Of a stretch of DNA of 64,000 nucleotides, positions 19,119 to 28,305 are shown one piece after another. Within the stretch, counting starts at the first letter, position 1. Every line of letters starts with the position of its first letter. This stretch comes from UBA12202 sp049595035 (GTDB taxonomy: Bacteria; Pseudomonadota; Alphaproteobacteria; Puniceispirillales; UBA1172), in assembly GCA_049595035.1 (NCBI GenBank), contig JBMYKD010000010.1:1-64000 (forward strand). The letters are read 5' to 3'. The position numbers and the translations under genes are program-made. The notes beneath the pieces are model-generated. The model saw only the letters and a list, made by a program, of their open reading frames with translations, did no database searches and had not been told where the DNA came from.

Positions 19119-19260
19119 GGAATATGAGTTCTATTTCTGGGGGTTGAATTCATCTATCTCTCATTCCAAATAACTATAATATCCCATCATTCATTTTCCA
19201 TAAAACTATGTCGAAAATGGATTTTGATAAGCCTTAATACAGAAATGGAATATATCTATC

Positions 19261-19953
19261 ATGATTGAACTTCACTATTGGCCGACACCAAACGGGCATA
19301 AAGTTGCCATCGCTCTGGAAGAAATGGGTCTTGAATATAAAGTTTACCCGGTGAATATAGGAAAAGGTGACCAGTTCAAGCCTGAATTTTTAGCATTTAG
19401 CCCTAATAACCGTATTCCGGCAATCATTGATCATGATACCACTGATGGTAAGCCGCAAAGCATTTTTGAATCTGGTGCTATCCTGCTTTACCTTGCTGAA
19501 AAGACAGGGCAATTCTTACCAAGTAATCAGCGTGAAAAAATAGCTGTTTATGAATGGCTGATGTGGCAGATGGGGGGCTTTGGCCCCATGCTGGGACAGG
19601 CCCATCATTTTAATTTCTATGCACCGGACAGAATTCCCTATGCCATGGATAGATATAGCAATGAAGCCAACCGGCTTTATGGCGTGCTAGATCGCCAACT
19701 GGCTGATCATGAATATGTAGCCGGTGATTACAGTATTGCCGACATGGCTATCTTTCCATGGACGCGCACTTTCAAACGGCAGAATGTTAATATTGAAGAT
19801 TACAAACATGTCATGCGGTGGCGGCAGTTAGTGAGCGAACGACCAGCGGTTAAAAAAGCGTTTTCCGTTGGTAAAGAACTGCGTGAAGATTTGAAAAATC
19901 TAGATGATGCTGAATGGAAAAAACTGTTCGGATCAGAACATAAGGCTGGCTAG
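19261..19953 (+). CDS. Glutathione S-transferase, YfcG/Nu-class-like
   Basis: A 230-residue GST-fold protein. The N-terminal thioredoxin-like domain begins HYWPTPNGHKV; Thr9 and Asn11 match the pair that binds glutathione in E. coli YfcG, and the FESGAILLYLAE motif carries the conserved Glu-Ser. YfcG-type enzymes act as glutathione-dependent disulfide reductases more than as conjugating enzymes. Its stop codon overlaps the GTG start of the exonuclease by one base, so it heads the exonuclease-ligase operon. Why a redox GST is built into a repair operon is unclear. Confidence 0.87.
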   Translation: MIELHYWPTPNGHKVAIALEEMGLEYKVYPVNIGKGDQFKPEFLAFSPNNRIPAIIDHDTTDGKPQSIFESGAILLYLAEKTGQFLPSNQREKIAVYEWLMWQMGGFGPMLGQAHHFNFYAPDRIPYAMDRYSNEANRLYGVLDRQLADHEYVAGDYSIADMAIFPWTRTFKRQNVNIEDYKHVMRWRQLVSERPAVKKAFSVGKELREDLKNLDDAEWKKLFGSEHKAG

Positions 19954-20990
19954 TGCCTGCGGTTCATCCATCCCGGTGGATCAGACCATTAGCTTCTGGT
20001 CTGGCTGTTATCGATAAAACAGGTGAGCCATATTTTCACATTGATGCGACAAGAGCCACTGATACTGTCATTGTCACCCACGGCCATGCTGATCATGCAC
20101 GGCCGGGGCACCAGCATGTTATCGCCACACCAGAAACCCTAGCCATCATGAAAGCCCGTTATGGGGATCGTTTCGCCACCCGCATCACACCTTTAAACTG
20201 GCATGAAACCATGCATATTGGTGATGTTAGTTTTCATCTGGTGCCGGCTGGTCATGTGCTTGGCAGCGCCCAGATTGTCCTCGATTGCCAGGGGTCACGC
20301 GTGGTCGTTTCAGGCGATTATAAACGCAAACCTGATCCCACATGCGCCGCATTTGAACCTGTTGCCTGTGATATTTTCATCACCGAAGCCACTTTTGCCC
20401 TTCCCGTATTCAGCCATCCTGATCCGTTGGAGGAAGTTCGGAAAATACTGGATTCTTTGAAACAGTTTCCCCATCGCGCTCATGTTATTGGTGCCTATTC
20501 CCTTGGCAAAGCCCAGCGGGTCATTGCTCTTCTCAGGCAAGCGGGATATGACAAACCCATTTTTATTCATGGAGCGTTGCAAAAGCTGTGTCAGCTATAT
20601 CAGGATCATGGTGTTCCATTAGGTACGCTTGAGGCGGCAACAAGCGGCGAAAAGGGTATGCCGCAACCTGCCCTTGCCGGCCAGATTGTCATAGCCCCGC
20701 CTTCTGCCATAGCGGATCGCTGGTCGCGGCGTCTGCCTGATCCTCTGATTATCATGGCATCAGGCTGGATGCAGGTAAAACAGCGAGCCAAACAATCCGG
20801 TGTAGAAATGCCGCTTATTCTGTCTGATCATGCCGACTGGAATGATTTACTGGCAACGATTGAAGAGATAAACCCAAAAGAGGTTTGGATAACGCATGGC
20901 CGCGAAGATGCCCTGATGCGGGCTCTGTCTTTGAAAGGCATAACAGCAAAAGCGCTCCATCTGATCGGTTATGAGGATGATGCCGAATGA
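19953..20990 (+). CDS. Ligase-associated DNA damage response exonuclease (metallo-beta-lactamase fold)
   Basis: A 345-residue SNM1-like nuclease. The metal motif HGHADH occupies 43-48, a second His-rich stretch VPAGHVLGSAQI follows, and the C-terminal LSDHADWNDL is typical of the beta-CASP branch. The start is GTG, one base overlapping the GST stop (TAGTG). The downstream ligase begins inside its stop (ATGA). It is expected to resect damaged strands before the ligase seals them. Family naming rests on the conserved cluster as well as the motifs. Confidence 0.9.
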   Translation: MPAVHPSRWIRPLASGLAVIDKTGEPYFHIDATRATDTVIVTHGHADHARPGHQHVIATPETLAIMKARYGDRFATRITPLNWHETMHIGDVSFHLVPAGHVLGSAQIVLDCQGSRVVVSGDYKRKPDPTCAAFEPVACDIFITEATFALPVFSHPDPLEEVRKILDSLKQFPHRAHVIGAYSLGKAQRVIALLRQAGYDKPIFIHGALQKLCQLYQDHGVPLGTLEAATSGEKGMPQPALAGQIVIAPPSAIADRWSRRLPDPLIIMASGWMQVKQRAKQSGVEMPLILSDHADWNDLLATIEEINPKEVWITHGREDALMRALSLKGITAKALHLIGYEDDAE

Positions 20991-22588
20991 TCAGTTTTGC
21001 CCGATTACTGGAACAGTTATTATTCACCCCGCAACGCAACACAAAAATCCATCATCTGTCCGGATGGTTTAAGCATACACCTATGCCTGATCGTGGCTGG
21101 GGACTGGCGGCACTGGTTGGTGAGTTCCAGACCAAGAAAGCCAAGCCATCATTAATCCGTGAGATGGTTAGCACAAAAATTGATCCGGAATTATTTGCCA
21201 TTTCCTATGATTTTGTTGGTGATCTGGCAGAAACCGTCGCCCTGATCTGGCCAGAACATATCACCCGCCACAATAGCACGCCGCCAGCATTATCCGATAT
21301 GGTGAATGCATTGGATAAAGCAAATGCAGAGGACACTAAAGCATTAATCTGCCAGTGGCTTGATATCAGCGACACGACAACCCGCTGGGGGATATTAAAA
21401 CTGATCACAGGTGGTTTGCGTATAGGGGCATCAGGGCGAATGGTCAGGCTTGCGCTTGCCCATGCTTATGACAAACCTGTCGAGGATATCGAAGAAATCT
21501 GGCCGTTGTTACAGCCGCCCTATGATCAGCTATTTGACTGGCTGGAAGACAGATCGCCCCGCCCCGATGCCGATGGAAAAGCCGTTTTTCGCCCATTGAT
21601 GCTTGCCCACCCGTTAGATGATCAGGATATATCCTCTATTACACCAGATCAGTGGCTGGTGGAATGGAAATGGGATGGTGCCAGAGTCCAGCTGGCATCA
21701 GGGCATGATGGCGTCCGGTTATTTTCGCGCTCAGGTGATGATATCTCATCAGGATTTCCCGAATTGGTGAAACCGCTAGACTGGCATGGCACATTAGATG
21801 GGGAATTACTGGCAGGGGAACCCGATAATATTGCCCCCTTTCAACATTTACAGCAACGGCTAAATCGGAAAAAACCGTCAGCCAAATTAATGCAGGAAGT
21901 TCCTGTATTCCTGCGTGCATATGATACGCTAATCGATGGTCAGGATGATCTGCGCCAAATGCCTATTGAACACCGCCATCTGACATTAAAAAAAATCATT
22001 GAACAGCTTGATCATCCGCTGATTGACCTGTCTATGCCCCTGCCATTTACTGACCCGCATCAGCTGGATCAATGGCGGCAACAATGCCGTGATGGCGGTC
22101 TGATCGAAGGATTAATGATTAAAGCCCGCCAAAGTATCTATCATCAGGGTCGCGTCAAAGGCCAGTGGTTCAAATGGAAACGTGACCCTCTTACTGCTGA
22201 TGTCGTCCTGCTTTATGCCCAGCGCGGCCATGGTAAACGGTCATCTTTCTTTTCAGATTATACCTTTGGGGCGTGGGCGAATGACGTTGATAATCCGGAT
22301 CATGCCGCTGTGCTTGTCCCGGTTGGCAAGGCCTATTCCGGTTTTTCTGATGCGGAATTGAAAAAACTGGATGCCTTTGTCCGTGCTAATACCATTCAGC
22401 GTTATGGCCCTGTCCGTGAATTGAAAAAAACGCTGGTGGTTGAAGTAGCTTTCGATGCGATTAGCCGGTCATCACGACATAAATCTGGCGTTGCCATGCG
22501 GTTTCCGCGTTTTCAACGTATTCGCTGGGATAAACTGGCCGACGAAGCTGATCATCTGGATACCTTGATGACATGGATTGACAGCTAG
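20987..22588 (+). CDS. ATP-dependent DNA ligase (cluster-associated, LigB/LigC-like)
   Basis: ATP-dependent DNA ligase of 533 residues. The lysine that becomes adenylylated is Lys228 in EWKWDGARVQL; further nucleotidyltransferase motifs are TLDGELLAG, EGLMIKA and KGQWFKWKRD. An N-terminal helical DNA-binding domain of about 200 residues and a C-terminal OB-fold complete the usual design. It overlaps the exonuclease by four bases. This ligase is not the replicative NAD-dependent LigA and lacks the polymerase and phosphoesterase domains of LigD, in line with the four-gene repair cluster. Confidence 0.92.
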   Translation: MISFARLLEQLLFTPQRNTKIHHLSGWFKHTPMPDRGWGLAALVGEFQTKKAKPSLIREMVSTKIDPELFAISYDFVGDLAETVALIWPEHITRHNSTPPALSDMVNALDKANAEDTKALICQWLDISDTTTRWGILKLITGGLRIGASGRMVRLALAHAYDKPVEDIEEIWPLLQPPYDQLFDWLEDRSPRPDADGKAVFRPLMLAHPLDDQDISSITPDQWLVEWKWDGARVQLASGHDGVRLFSRSGDDISSGFPELVKPLDWHGTLDGELLAGEPDNIAPFQHLQQRLNRKKPSAKLMQEVPVFLRAYDTLIDGQDDLRQMPIEHRHLTLKKIIEQLDHPLIDLSMPLPFTDPHQLDQWRQQCRDGGLIEGLMIKARQSIYHQGRVKGQWFKWKRDPLTADVVLLYAQRGHGKRSSFFSDYTFGAWANDVDNPDHAAVLVPVGKAYSGFSDAELKKLDAFVRANTIQRYGPVRELKKTLVVEVAFDAISRSSRHKSGVAMRFPRFQRIRWDKLADEADHLDTLMTWIDS

Positions 22589-22625
22589 CTATTGCTATCA
22601 GAAACAATGCCCTATCTAGATCAGT

Positions 22626-23375
22626 ATGAGTGACCTGAAAACACCTTATGCCGATTTATCCAGTTTCACCGAAAACATGCGCGTTGCTGTTTTTGGCACT
22701 GGCGGCGGTATTGGTTCTGCCATCTATGATCTGCTGGCATCCCATCCACGCATTGAACAGATATTCGGGTTTTCCCGGCGGCATCATGATCCAAAATTCC
22801 AAATCGATTTTACACAGCCCGATAGTATCGACCGCGCCTGCCATATGCTATCTGATCTTGCGCCTGTTCATCTGGTAATTGTTGCAACGGGCATGCTGCA
22901 TGATGAACAACAGGGGCTTACCCCGGAAAAATCATGGCGGCATCTGAATGCCAATACCATGGCAGCCAATTTTCAGATCAACAGCATTGGCCCTGCCTTG
23001 ATTGCAAGCAAGATACTGCCTTTACTAGCCAAAGATAGCAAATCTGTCTTTGCCGCCATATCAGCACGGGTAGGCAGTATTAGCGACAACCGTCTTGGCG
23101 GCTGGCATAGCTATCGCGCTTCAAAAGCAGCATTGAATATGCTGTTAAAAAACTTTGCCCTTGAACTGCATCACCGTAATCCGGCTGGTATTGTCATCGG
23201 GCTTCATCCGGGAACGACAGATACCGATTTGTCAAAACCCTTTCAGTCCGGATTAAAACATGATTTGTTTACCCAGACCGAAGCCGCCTATTATCTGATT
23301 GATGTCATAAATCAGGCCAGCACCCAAAACAGTGGTCAGGTTCTAGCATGGGACGGCCAGATCATTCCTGCCTGA
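22626..23375 (+). CDS. SDR family NAD(P)-dependent oxidoreductase (CsgA-like)
   Basis: A 249-residue SDR with an atypical Gly-rich loop GTGGGIG at 24-30 and VATGM in place of the usual NAG. Candidate catalytic residues are Ser146, Tyr163 and Lys167 (YRASKAA). It resembles the CsgA/YciK-like SDRs that often accompany photolyase and Cfa-type genes, which makes it a possible further member of the stress module, although 38 bases separate it from the ligase. It ends next to the stop of the acyl-CoA synthetase on the other strand. Substrate unknown. Confidence 0.82.
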   Translation: MSDLKTPYADLSSFTENMRVAVFGTGGGIGSAIYDLLASHPRIEQIFGFSRRHHDPKFQIDFTQPDSIDRACHMLSDLAPVHLVIVATGMLHDEQQGLTPEKSWRHLNANTMAANFQINSIGPALIASKILPLLAKDSKSVFAAISARVGSISDNRLGGWHSYRASKAALNMLLKNFALELHHRNPAGIVIGLHPGTTDTDLSKPFQSGLKHDLFTQTEAAYYLIDVINQASTQNSGQVLAWDGQIIPA

Positions 23376-25109
23376 TCAGGATTTATACAATGCATTGAGA
23401 GCATCAGAATAGCGTTTCATGACCATATGACGCCGCACTTTCAGGGTTGGTGTCATTTCACCATTTTCAATGGTAAATGCATCATCAGCAATAACGAAGC
23501 GGCGAACTTTTTCTAATTGCGACAGGTTGGCATTAATCCCATCACATGCCGCTTTCAATCGCTTTTGCTGATCTGCCTTGGGTAATGCGCTGATATCTGC
23601 CGAAGGCACAATGACAGCGGCTAGCCATGGCCGTTTATCACCAGTTACCATAGCCTGTTCAATATCAGGATGCATACATAGCAAGGCTTCAACCCTAGCC
23701 GGTGCGATATTATCCCCTCCAGAATTGACGATGATCTCTTTCTTGCGTCCGGTAATCATGAGATAGCCATCATCATCAATCTGGCCAATATCACCAGTGT
23801 GTAGCCACCCATCCTGAATGGTCTCTCTGGTTTCTTCCTGTTTATTCCAATAGCCTTGCATGACCATGTCACCACGGACAAGGATTTGCCCGTCATCATC
23901 AAGGATAAGCTCGACACCGGGAACAGGGACACCAACCGTGGAAATGCGAATATCCTCTGGCGGGTTCAATGAAATCACCGGTGATGCCTCTGTCTGGCCA
24001 TAGCCTTGTAGAATGCCAACACCAATCGCTAGAAAAAACCGGCCGATATCAGGGTTAAGTGGTGCGCCACCAGAACAGAAATACCGCAACCGCCCCCCCA
24101 GTCTTTGTCTGACTTTGGCGCGAACCAGTTTTTCCAGTAACCGATCCATCACTTTTTCCGTAAGGGACAAACGCTCACCATCTAGTTTTTTCAAACCTAG
24201 AGCGACTGCCTTGCGGAACAGTTTTTCACTTAAGCCCCCTTTTGCTTTCAGGCCACGTTCTATCCGGTCATAAAGCACTTCATAAAGCCGTGGCACCGCA
24301 ATCATCAATGTTGGTCTGGCTTCCTGTAAATTGCTGGATACCTGATCAACGCTTTCGCAATACCAGATTTCTGCACCCATACTGATAGGCAGATGTAATC
24401 CACCGGTATGTTCATATGAATGCGATAAAGGTAGTAGGGATAAGAACCGCTGATCTTTAATCAGATTGGCGCGTTCCAGCATTTGCCGGACGCCTTCAAC
24501 ATTGGCGGCAATAGACCGGTGCGTCAGCATCACGCCTTTAGGTAAACCACCTGTTCCAGATGTGTAGATGAAACAGCTTAGATCATCAGGATTGATTTTT
24601 TCCCGAATGTTTTCCAGCAAAGACAATTCAACCTGAGCTAATTCTTTATTCCAGTTTTTGACAGCAATGGTTTTTGTTTTTAAGCCTAACTCTTGATCGC
24701 CAAAACATATCAGCGTCTGACAGGCTTTTGCTTTATCTGCCGCTTGAGCCATTTTTATCGCCAGATCACCAGATGAAGTAATGGCCAGCACAGCACCAGA
24801 ATCATTGATGACATGCAGATGGTCTTCCATCGTATTAGTGCTATAAGATGGAACAACCAGCGCCCCTAGAGTCATAATAGCTAAATCCGCGATAGCCCAG
24901 TTCACGCAATTTTCTGAACCAATAACAACTCTATCGCCTTTTTTAACGCCAAGGTTTTTCAGGCACGCGGCAGCTCGTAGCACACGATTAGCCACTTCCC
25001 CATATGTGCTGCCCTGCCAGACACCATCTTTCTTTTCATAAAGAAAGGGTTTTTTGGAATGGCTTGCGGCCATATCAAAAAACTGATCGCTTAAACTTTC
25101 TGTACTCAT
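23376..25109 (-). CDS. Long-chain acyl-CoA synthetase (AMP-forming)
   Basis: ANL-superfamily enzyme of 577 residues that activates a fatty acid with ATP and CoA. The AMP-binding motif YTSGTGGLPKGVMLTH, the GYGQTEASP motif and the hinge TGRKKEIIVNSGGDNIAP are complete. The start at 25109 is chosen because the upstream frame (open to 25253) would run into the aldo/keto reductase gene, whose stop lies 16 bases before this ATG. The protein resembles FadD15-like synthetases. The gene is probably co-transcribed with the reductase. Confidence 0.9.
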   Translation of the reverse strand: MSTESLSDQFFDMAASHSKKPFLYEKKDGVWQGSTYGEVANRVLRAAACLKNLGVKKGDRVVIGSENCVNWAIADLAIMTLGALVVPSYSTNTMEDHLHVINDSGAVLAITSSGDLAIKMAQAADKAKACQTLICFGDQELGLKTKTIAVKNWNKELAQVELSLLENIREKINPDDLSCFIYTSGTGGLPKGVMLTHRSIAANVEGVRQMLERANLIKDQRFLSLLPLSHSYEHTGGLHLPISMGAEIWYCESVDQVSSNLQEARPTLMIAVPRLYEVLYDRIERGLKAKGGLSEKLFRKAVALGLKKLDGERLSLTEKVMDRLLEKLVRAKVRQRLGGRLRYFCSGGAPLNPDIGRFFLAIGVGILQGYGQTEASPVISLNPPEDIRISTVGVPVPGVELILDDDGQILVRGDMVMQGYWNKQEETRETIQDGWLHTGDIGQIDDDGYLMITGRKKEIIVNSGGDNIAPARVEALLCMHPDIEQAMVTGDKRPWLAAVIVPSADISALPKADQQKRLKAACDGINANLSQLEKVRRFVIADDAFTIENGEMTPTLKVRRHMVMKRYSDALNALYKS

Positions 25110-25125
25110 ATCAAAAATCCAACGG

Positions 25126-26136
25126 CTAACAATACCTTTCAACCGCGTTCCACTGGCTTTCAGCATAGCGGTCACCATGACACCACCCTGCTGGAAGAAT
25201 ATGGTCAATTCTTGCCAAATCCTCAGCAGATAACTGCACTTCAGCGGCAGCAATCAATTCTGCAAAATGATCAACAGATCGTGTGCCCGGAATGGGGATA
25301 ATATGATCATCCCGGCTTAGCACCCATGCGGTGGCCAAAGTCGAGGCCGCCATCCCCATATCCCTTGCTAATTGCCGGAATGGTTCTGTTGCTGCGATAT
25401 TCCGTGTCAGGTTGTCACCGATAAAACGTGGATTGATAGCCAGAAAGGGCATATGGGCAACACGGTCAGCATCATGGGGGGTATCTGTTAAAAGGCTTCG
25501 CCCAACGGGTGAAAACGCGACCATAGCTGCCCCGATATCGCGTGTTGCTGATATCAGCCCCAGTTCCGGCCCACGCGTCTGAAGCGAGTATTCCGATTGC
25601 ACCGCCGCCACGGGGTGAATAGCATGTGCGCGCCTAAGAGAGGTAGGTGCAATTTCCGAAAATCCGATGCTGGCTGTCAGCCCTTCTTTTACCAGATCCG
25701 CTAATGCGCCGGCCACATCCTCAATAGGAATATCGCTTTGGCGTCGGTGAACATAAAACAGATCAACCTGATCCACGCCAAGCCGTTCCAGCGATGCCAT
25801 TAATGATGCCCTCAGATAGGCTGAATCATTATTATAATCGCTTCCATTTCCTGTTTTCTTTCGGTCAATTCCTGCTTTTGTTGCAATCCGGAAAAATCGG
25901 CGTGCCGATGCCCCAGTTTGAGCCAGAAATGCACCAATGACTTCTTCGGATTGTCCCATGCCATAAATATCTGCGGTATCCAGATGATTAACGCCTTTAT
26001 CCATGGCCATACGGAGAAGCGCGAATGACGCATCTTTATTTGTTTCACCATAAAAATTGGTAAAAGACATTGCCCCAATGCCAATAGGAAAAATCTCAGC
26101 CCCTTTATGGCCTAATCGCCGCATTTTTATTGACAA
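25126..26136 (-). CDS. Aldo/keto reductase
   Basis: NADPH-dependent carbonyl reductase of 336 residues with the (beta/alpha)8 family pattern. The catalytic tetrad is visible: Asp53 and Tyr58 (LDTADIYG), Lys87 (IATKAGI) and His130 (FYVHRRQ). The closing block around IPIPGTRSVDHFAEL is the phosphate-binding site for the cofactor. It precedes the acyl-CoA synthetase on the same strand and faces the PHP gene across a 129-base promoter region. Substrate unknown; detoxification of reactive aldehydes is typical for the family. Confidence 0.88.
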   Translation of the reverse strand: MSIKMRRLGHKGAEIFPIGIGAMSFTNFYGETNKDASFALLRMAMDKGVNHLDTADIYGMGQSEEVIGAFLAQTGASARRFFRIATKAGIDRKKTGNGSDYNNDSAYLRASLMASLERLGVDQVDLFYVHRRQSDIPIEDVAGALADLVKEGLTASIGFSEIAPTSLRRAHAIHPVAAVQSEYSLQTRGPELGLISATRDIGAAMVAFSPVGRSLLTDTPHDADRVAHMPFLAINPRFIGDNLTRNIAATEPFRQLARDMGMAASTLATAWVLSRDDHIIPIPGTRSVDHFAELIAAAEVQLSAEDLARIDHILPAGWCHGDRYAESQWNAVERYC

Positions 26137-26265
26137 TCTTTTATCCCTTTTTAATTCAATAATAAAGATTTAACCAATTTAATTATAATTGTCATGATTT
26201 CTTCACATGATGCGATATATTAGATCATGAAGTAAACAGTATATATCAGGATTGGGAATATTCTC

Positions 26266-27186
26266 ATGTTGTTACCACCTTTTGATCAGGATACTCCCTT
26301 ATTTCGCGGCAATCTGCATGGCCATACAAGCCAGTCAGATGGCTTGAAGCCAATTGATGCCGTTATCAGCAGTTATCGCGACCTCGGATATGATTTCATC
26401 GCACTTTCTGACCATCTATGGCATGACACGTCTTTTGCCGCAGATTGTGTGACAGACGGTTCCGCATTTGATCAGCCTGATTTTATTACCCTGCCTTCGG
26501 CTGAATTGCATTGTCTGGGCAAGCGCTATGATCAGGACGGGTTATGGCATATTGTTGCCAATGGCCTGCCGCTGGATTTTGCAGTAGCACAACATGATGA
26601 AGAGGTTACCAGCATGGTTGCCCGCGCGAAAGAGGCTGGTGCCTATGTATCCATCGCCCATCCGGAATGGCATAGCATGACAACGGACGAATCCATGCTG
26701 GTTAGCGCTGCCCATGCGGTAGAAGTTTTTAATTATTCCTGCACCACCAAAAGCAATCGCGGCTCTGGTATTGCAACCGCTGATATCCTGCTTCAGGAAG
26801 GGCATAGGATCAGTTTTACCGCCACCGATGATTCCCATTTTAATGGTGCCGATTATGGTGGCGGTTGGGTTATGGTTGGTGCCAGTGCATTATCAACTGA
26901 TGCCATCCTGTCCGCCCTTAAACACGGCCGGCATTATTCCTCAACAGGGGTTGAGATACATGCTATTATTCTGGATGATGATGCGCTTCATGTGTCGTGT
27001 TCGCCTGCCAGACATATCATGTTGTCCGGTCAGGGCTATTCTGCCCAGTCGGTACATGGTGACAATATCAGCTATGCCGTCTTTGATCTGTCGGATTTTG
27101 ATTCCCCTTTCTTCCGGATCACCATTATGCAGAATGATGGCCGCAAGGCATGGTCAAATCCATATTGGTTTGACAGTCTACGCTAG
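26266..27186 (+). CDS. PHP-domain metallohydrolase
   Basis: A 306-residue protein with the polymerase-and-histidinol-phosphatase fold. First metal motif NLHGHTSQSDG (His18, His20), then ALSDHLWHD, LPSAELHCLG and IAHPEWHS, ending with TATDDSHF. This set of His/Asp residues usually holds three metals and hydrolyses phosphate esters. No second domain is seen, and it is not fused to a polymerase. It stands alone between divergent and convergent neighbours, so the substrate cannot be inferred. Confidence 0.83.
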   Translation: MLLPPFDQDTPLFRGNLHGHTSQSDGLKPIDAVISSYRDLGYDFIALSDHLWHDTSFAADCVTDGSAFDQPDFITLPSAELHCLGKRYDQDGLWHIVANGLPLDFAVAQHDEEVTSMVARAKEAGAYVSIAHPEWHSMTTDESMLVSAAHAVEVFNYSCTTKSNRGSGIATADILLQEGHRISFTATDDSHFNGADYGGGWVMVGASALSTDAILSALKHGRHYSSTGVEIHAIILDDDALHVSCSPARHIMLSGQGYSAQSVHGDNISYAVFDLSDFDSPFFRITIMQNDGRKAWSNPYWFDSLR

Positions 27187-27199
27187 ATGACTGTTGACG

Positions 27200-28198
27200 C
27201 TAGTTTGTCAATGCAAATGGTTTATGGCCACTGGTGTTCTGATCCCAGCGTTCCGGACTGATTGTTGACCCACAGGCTAGCACGCCAACACGTTTCCCCA
27301 TGAGGCGATCACGCAATGGCCCACAAGCTCCGGCCAAAGATGCCGCACAGGCAGGTTCCACCATCAGCGATAAACTTTCCCGCATACGCAGCATCATGGC
27401 TGCCAGTTCAGCATCTGAAACAGTAATCACTTCATCCACCTGCTGACGGACGATATCAAGACTGAAATCCAGGGTTTCTGGCGCCCCAAGGCTATCAGCA
27501 ATCGTATTCACCTGATCCATGGCAATGGCTTTACCAGCGGCAAGGCCACGAGTCATGTTATCACATCCTTCGGGTTCAACCCCGATGACTATTGTTTGTG
27601 GCCGATCCAGTTTAATGGCCGTTGCCATGCCAGCGATAAGCCCCCCACCACCAATGGGTAGCACAACAATATCAAGTGGCGGCATCTGGCTGGCCATTTC
27701 AGCACCGCAAGTGGCTGAACCCAGTACCATGGTCGGATCATTAAATGGATGCAGATAGGTTCGGTTTTCTTCAGCACAGATTGTTTTGACCAGATCGGAA
27801 CAGGTGATCATATCCTTGGCCAGCACCAGCTCGGCACCCATATGGCGACACCCCTCTATGCGCATGGGATCAGCGGTTTCCATCATGACCACTTTGACCG
27901 GAACACCCCTTTCCCGTGCCGCCCAAGATAGTGCCAGCGCATGATTACCGCCGCTAAAGGTGACCACACCATTCGCCATAGCGTCTTCGGATAGGGAACT
28001 TACCCCCAGAAACGCGCCTCTAGCTTTGAAACTACCGGTATGCTGAAACAATTCCAGCTTGATATACATATCCGCATCCGGGGGCAGATAAGGTGCAATT
28101 TTACTGCTTTGCAAGGGCAGAACGGGGGTTTCGATTAATACATCCTTGATCGCCTGACGGGCGTTATTTATCGTATGTTGAGTCCAGTCAATAGACAT
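27200..28198 (-). CDS. PLP-dependent threonine/serine dehydratase-like enzyme, possibly EutB-like
   Basis: Fold-type II PLP enzyme of 332 residues. The Schiff-base lysine is Lys58 in GSFKARGA, the substrate loop FSGGNHA follows, and the PLP phosphate is held by GGGGL. No C-terminal regulatory ACT domain is present, as in catabolic dehydratases. The ATG at 28198 gives the usual family N-terminus; a frame open to 28327 would cross the divergent promoter region. It is divergent from the ectoine-hydrolase gene, 107 bases apart. A dehydratase-like protein, EutB, belongs to known ectoine/hydroxyectoine utilisation operons, so a EutB role is plausible but unproven; plain threonine or hydroxyaspartate dehydratase is the alternative. 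Confidence 0.8.
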   Translation of the reverse strand: MSIDWTQHTINNARQAIKDVLIETPVLPLQSSKIAPYLPPDADMYIKLELFQHTGSFKARGAFLGVSSLSEDAMANGVVTFSGGNHALALSWAARERGVPVKVVMMETADPMRIEGCRHMGAELVLAKDMITCSDLVKTICAEENRTYLHPFNDPTMVLGSATCGAEMASQMPPLDIVVLPIGGGGLIAGMATAIKLDRPQTIVIGVEPEGCDNMTRGLAAGKAIAMDQVNTIADSLGAPETLDFSLDIVRQQVDEVITVSDAELAAMMLRMRESLSLMVEPACAASLAGACGPLRDRLMGKRVGVLACGSTISPERWDQNTSGHKPFALTN

Positions 28199-28305
28199 GT
28201 TTAAAACCATAAAGATATGAATACTGATTAATAGATTAAATGCTCTTGCCGGAAAAGCAATGATGATCATAATATCTATATAGTAGATACAAAGCGAGGA
28301 AAGAT

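Noticed and set aside
23376..25253. Longer acyl-CoA synthetase reading frame starting at 25253
   Set aside because: It would overlap the end of the aldo/keto reductase gene by over 120 bases; the ATG at 25109 gives the normal N-terminus.
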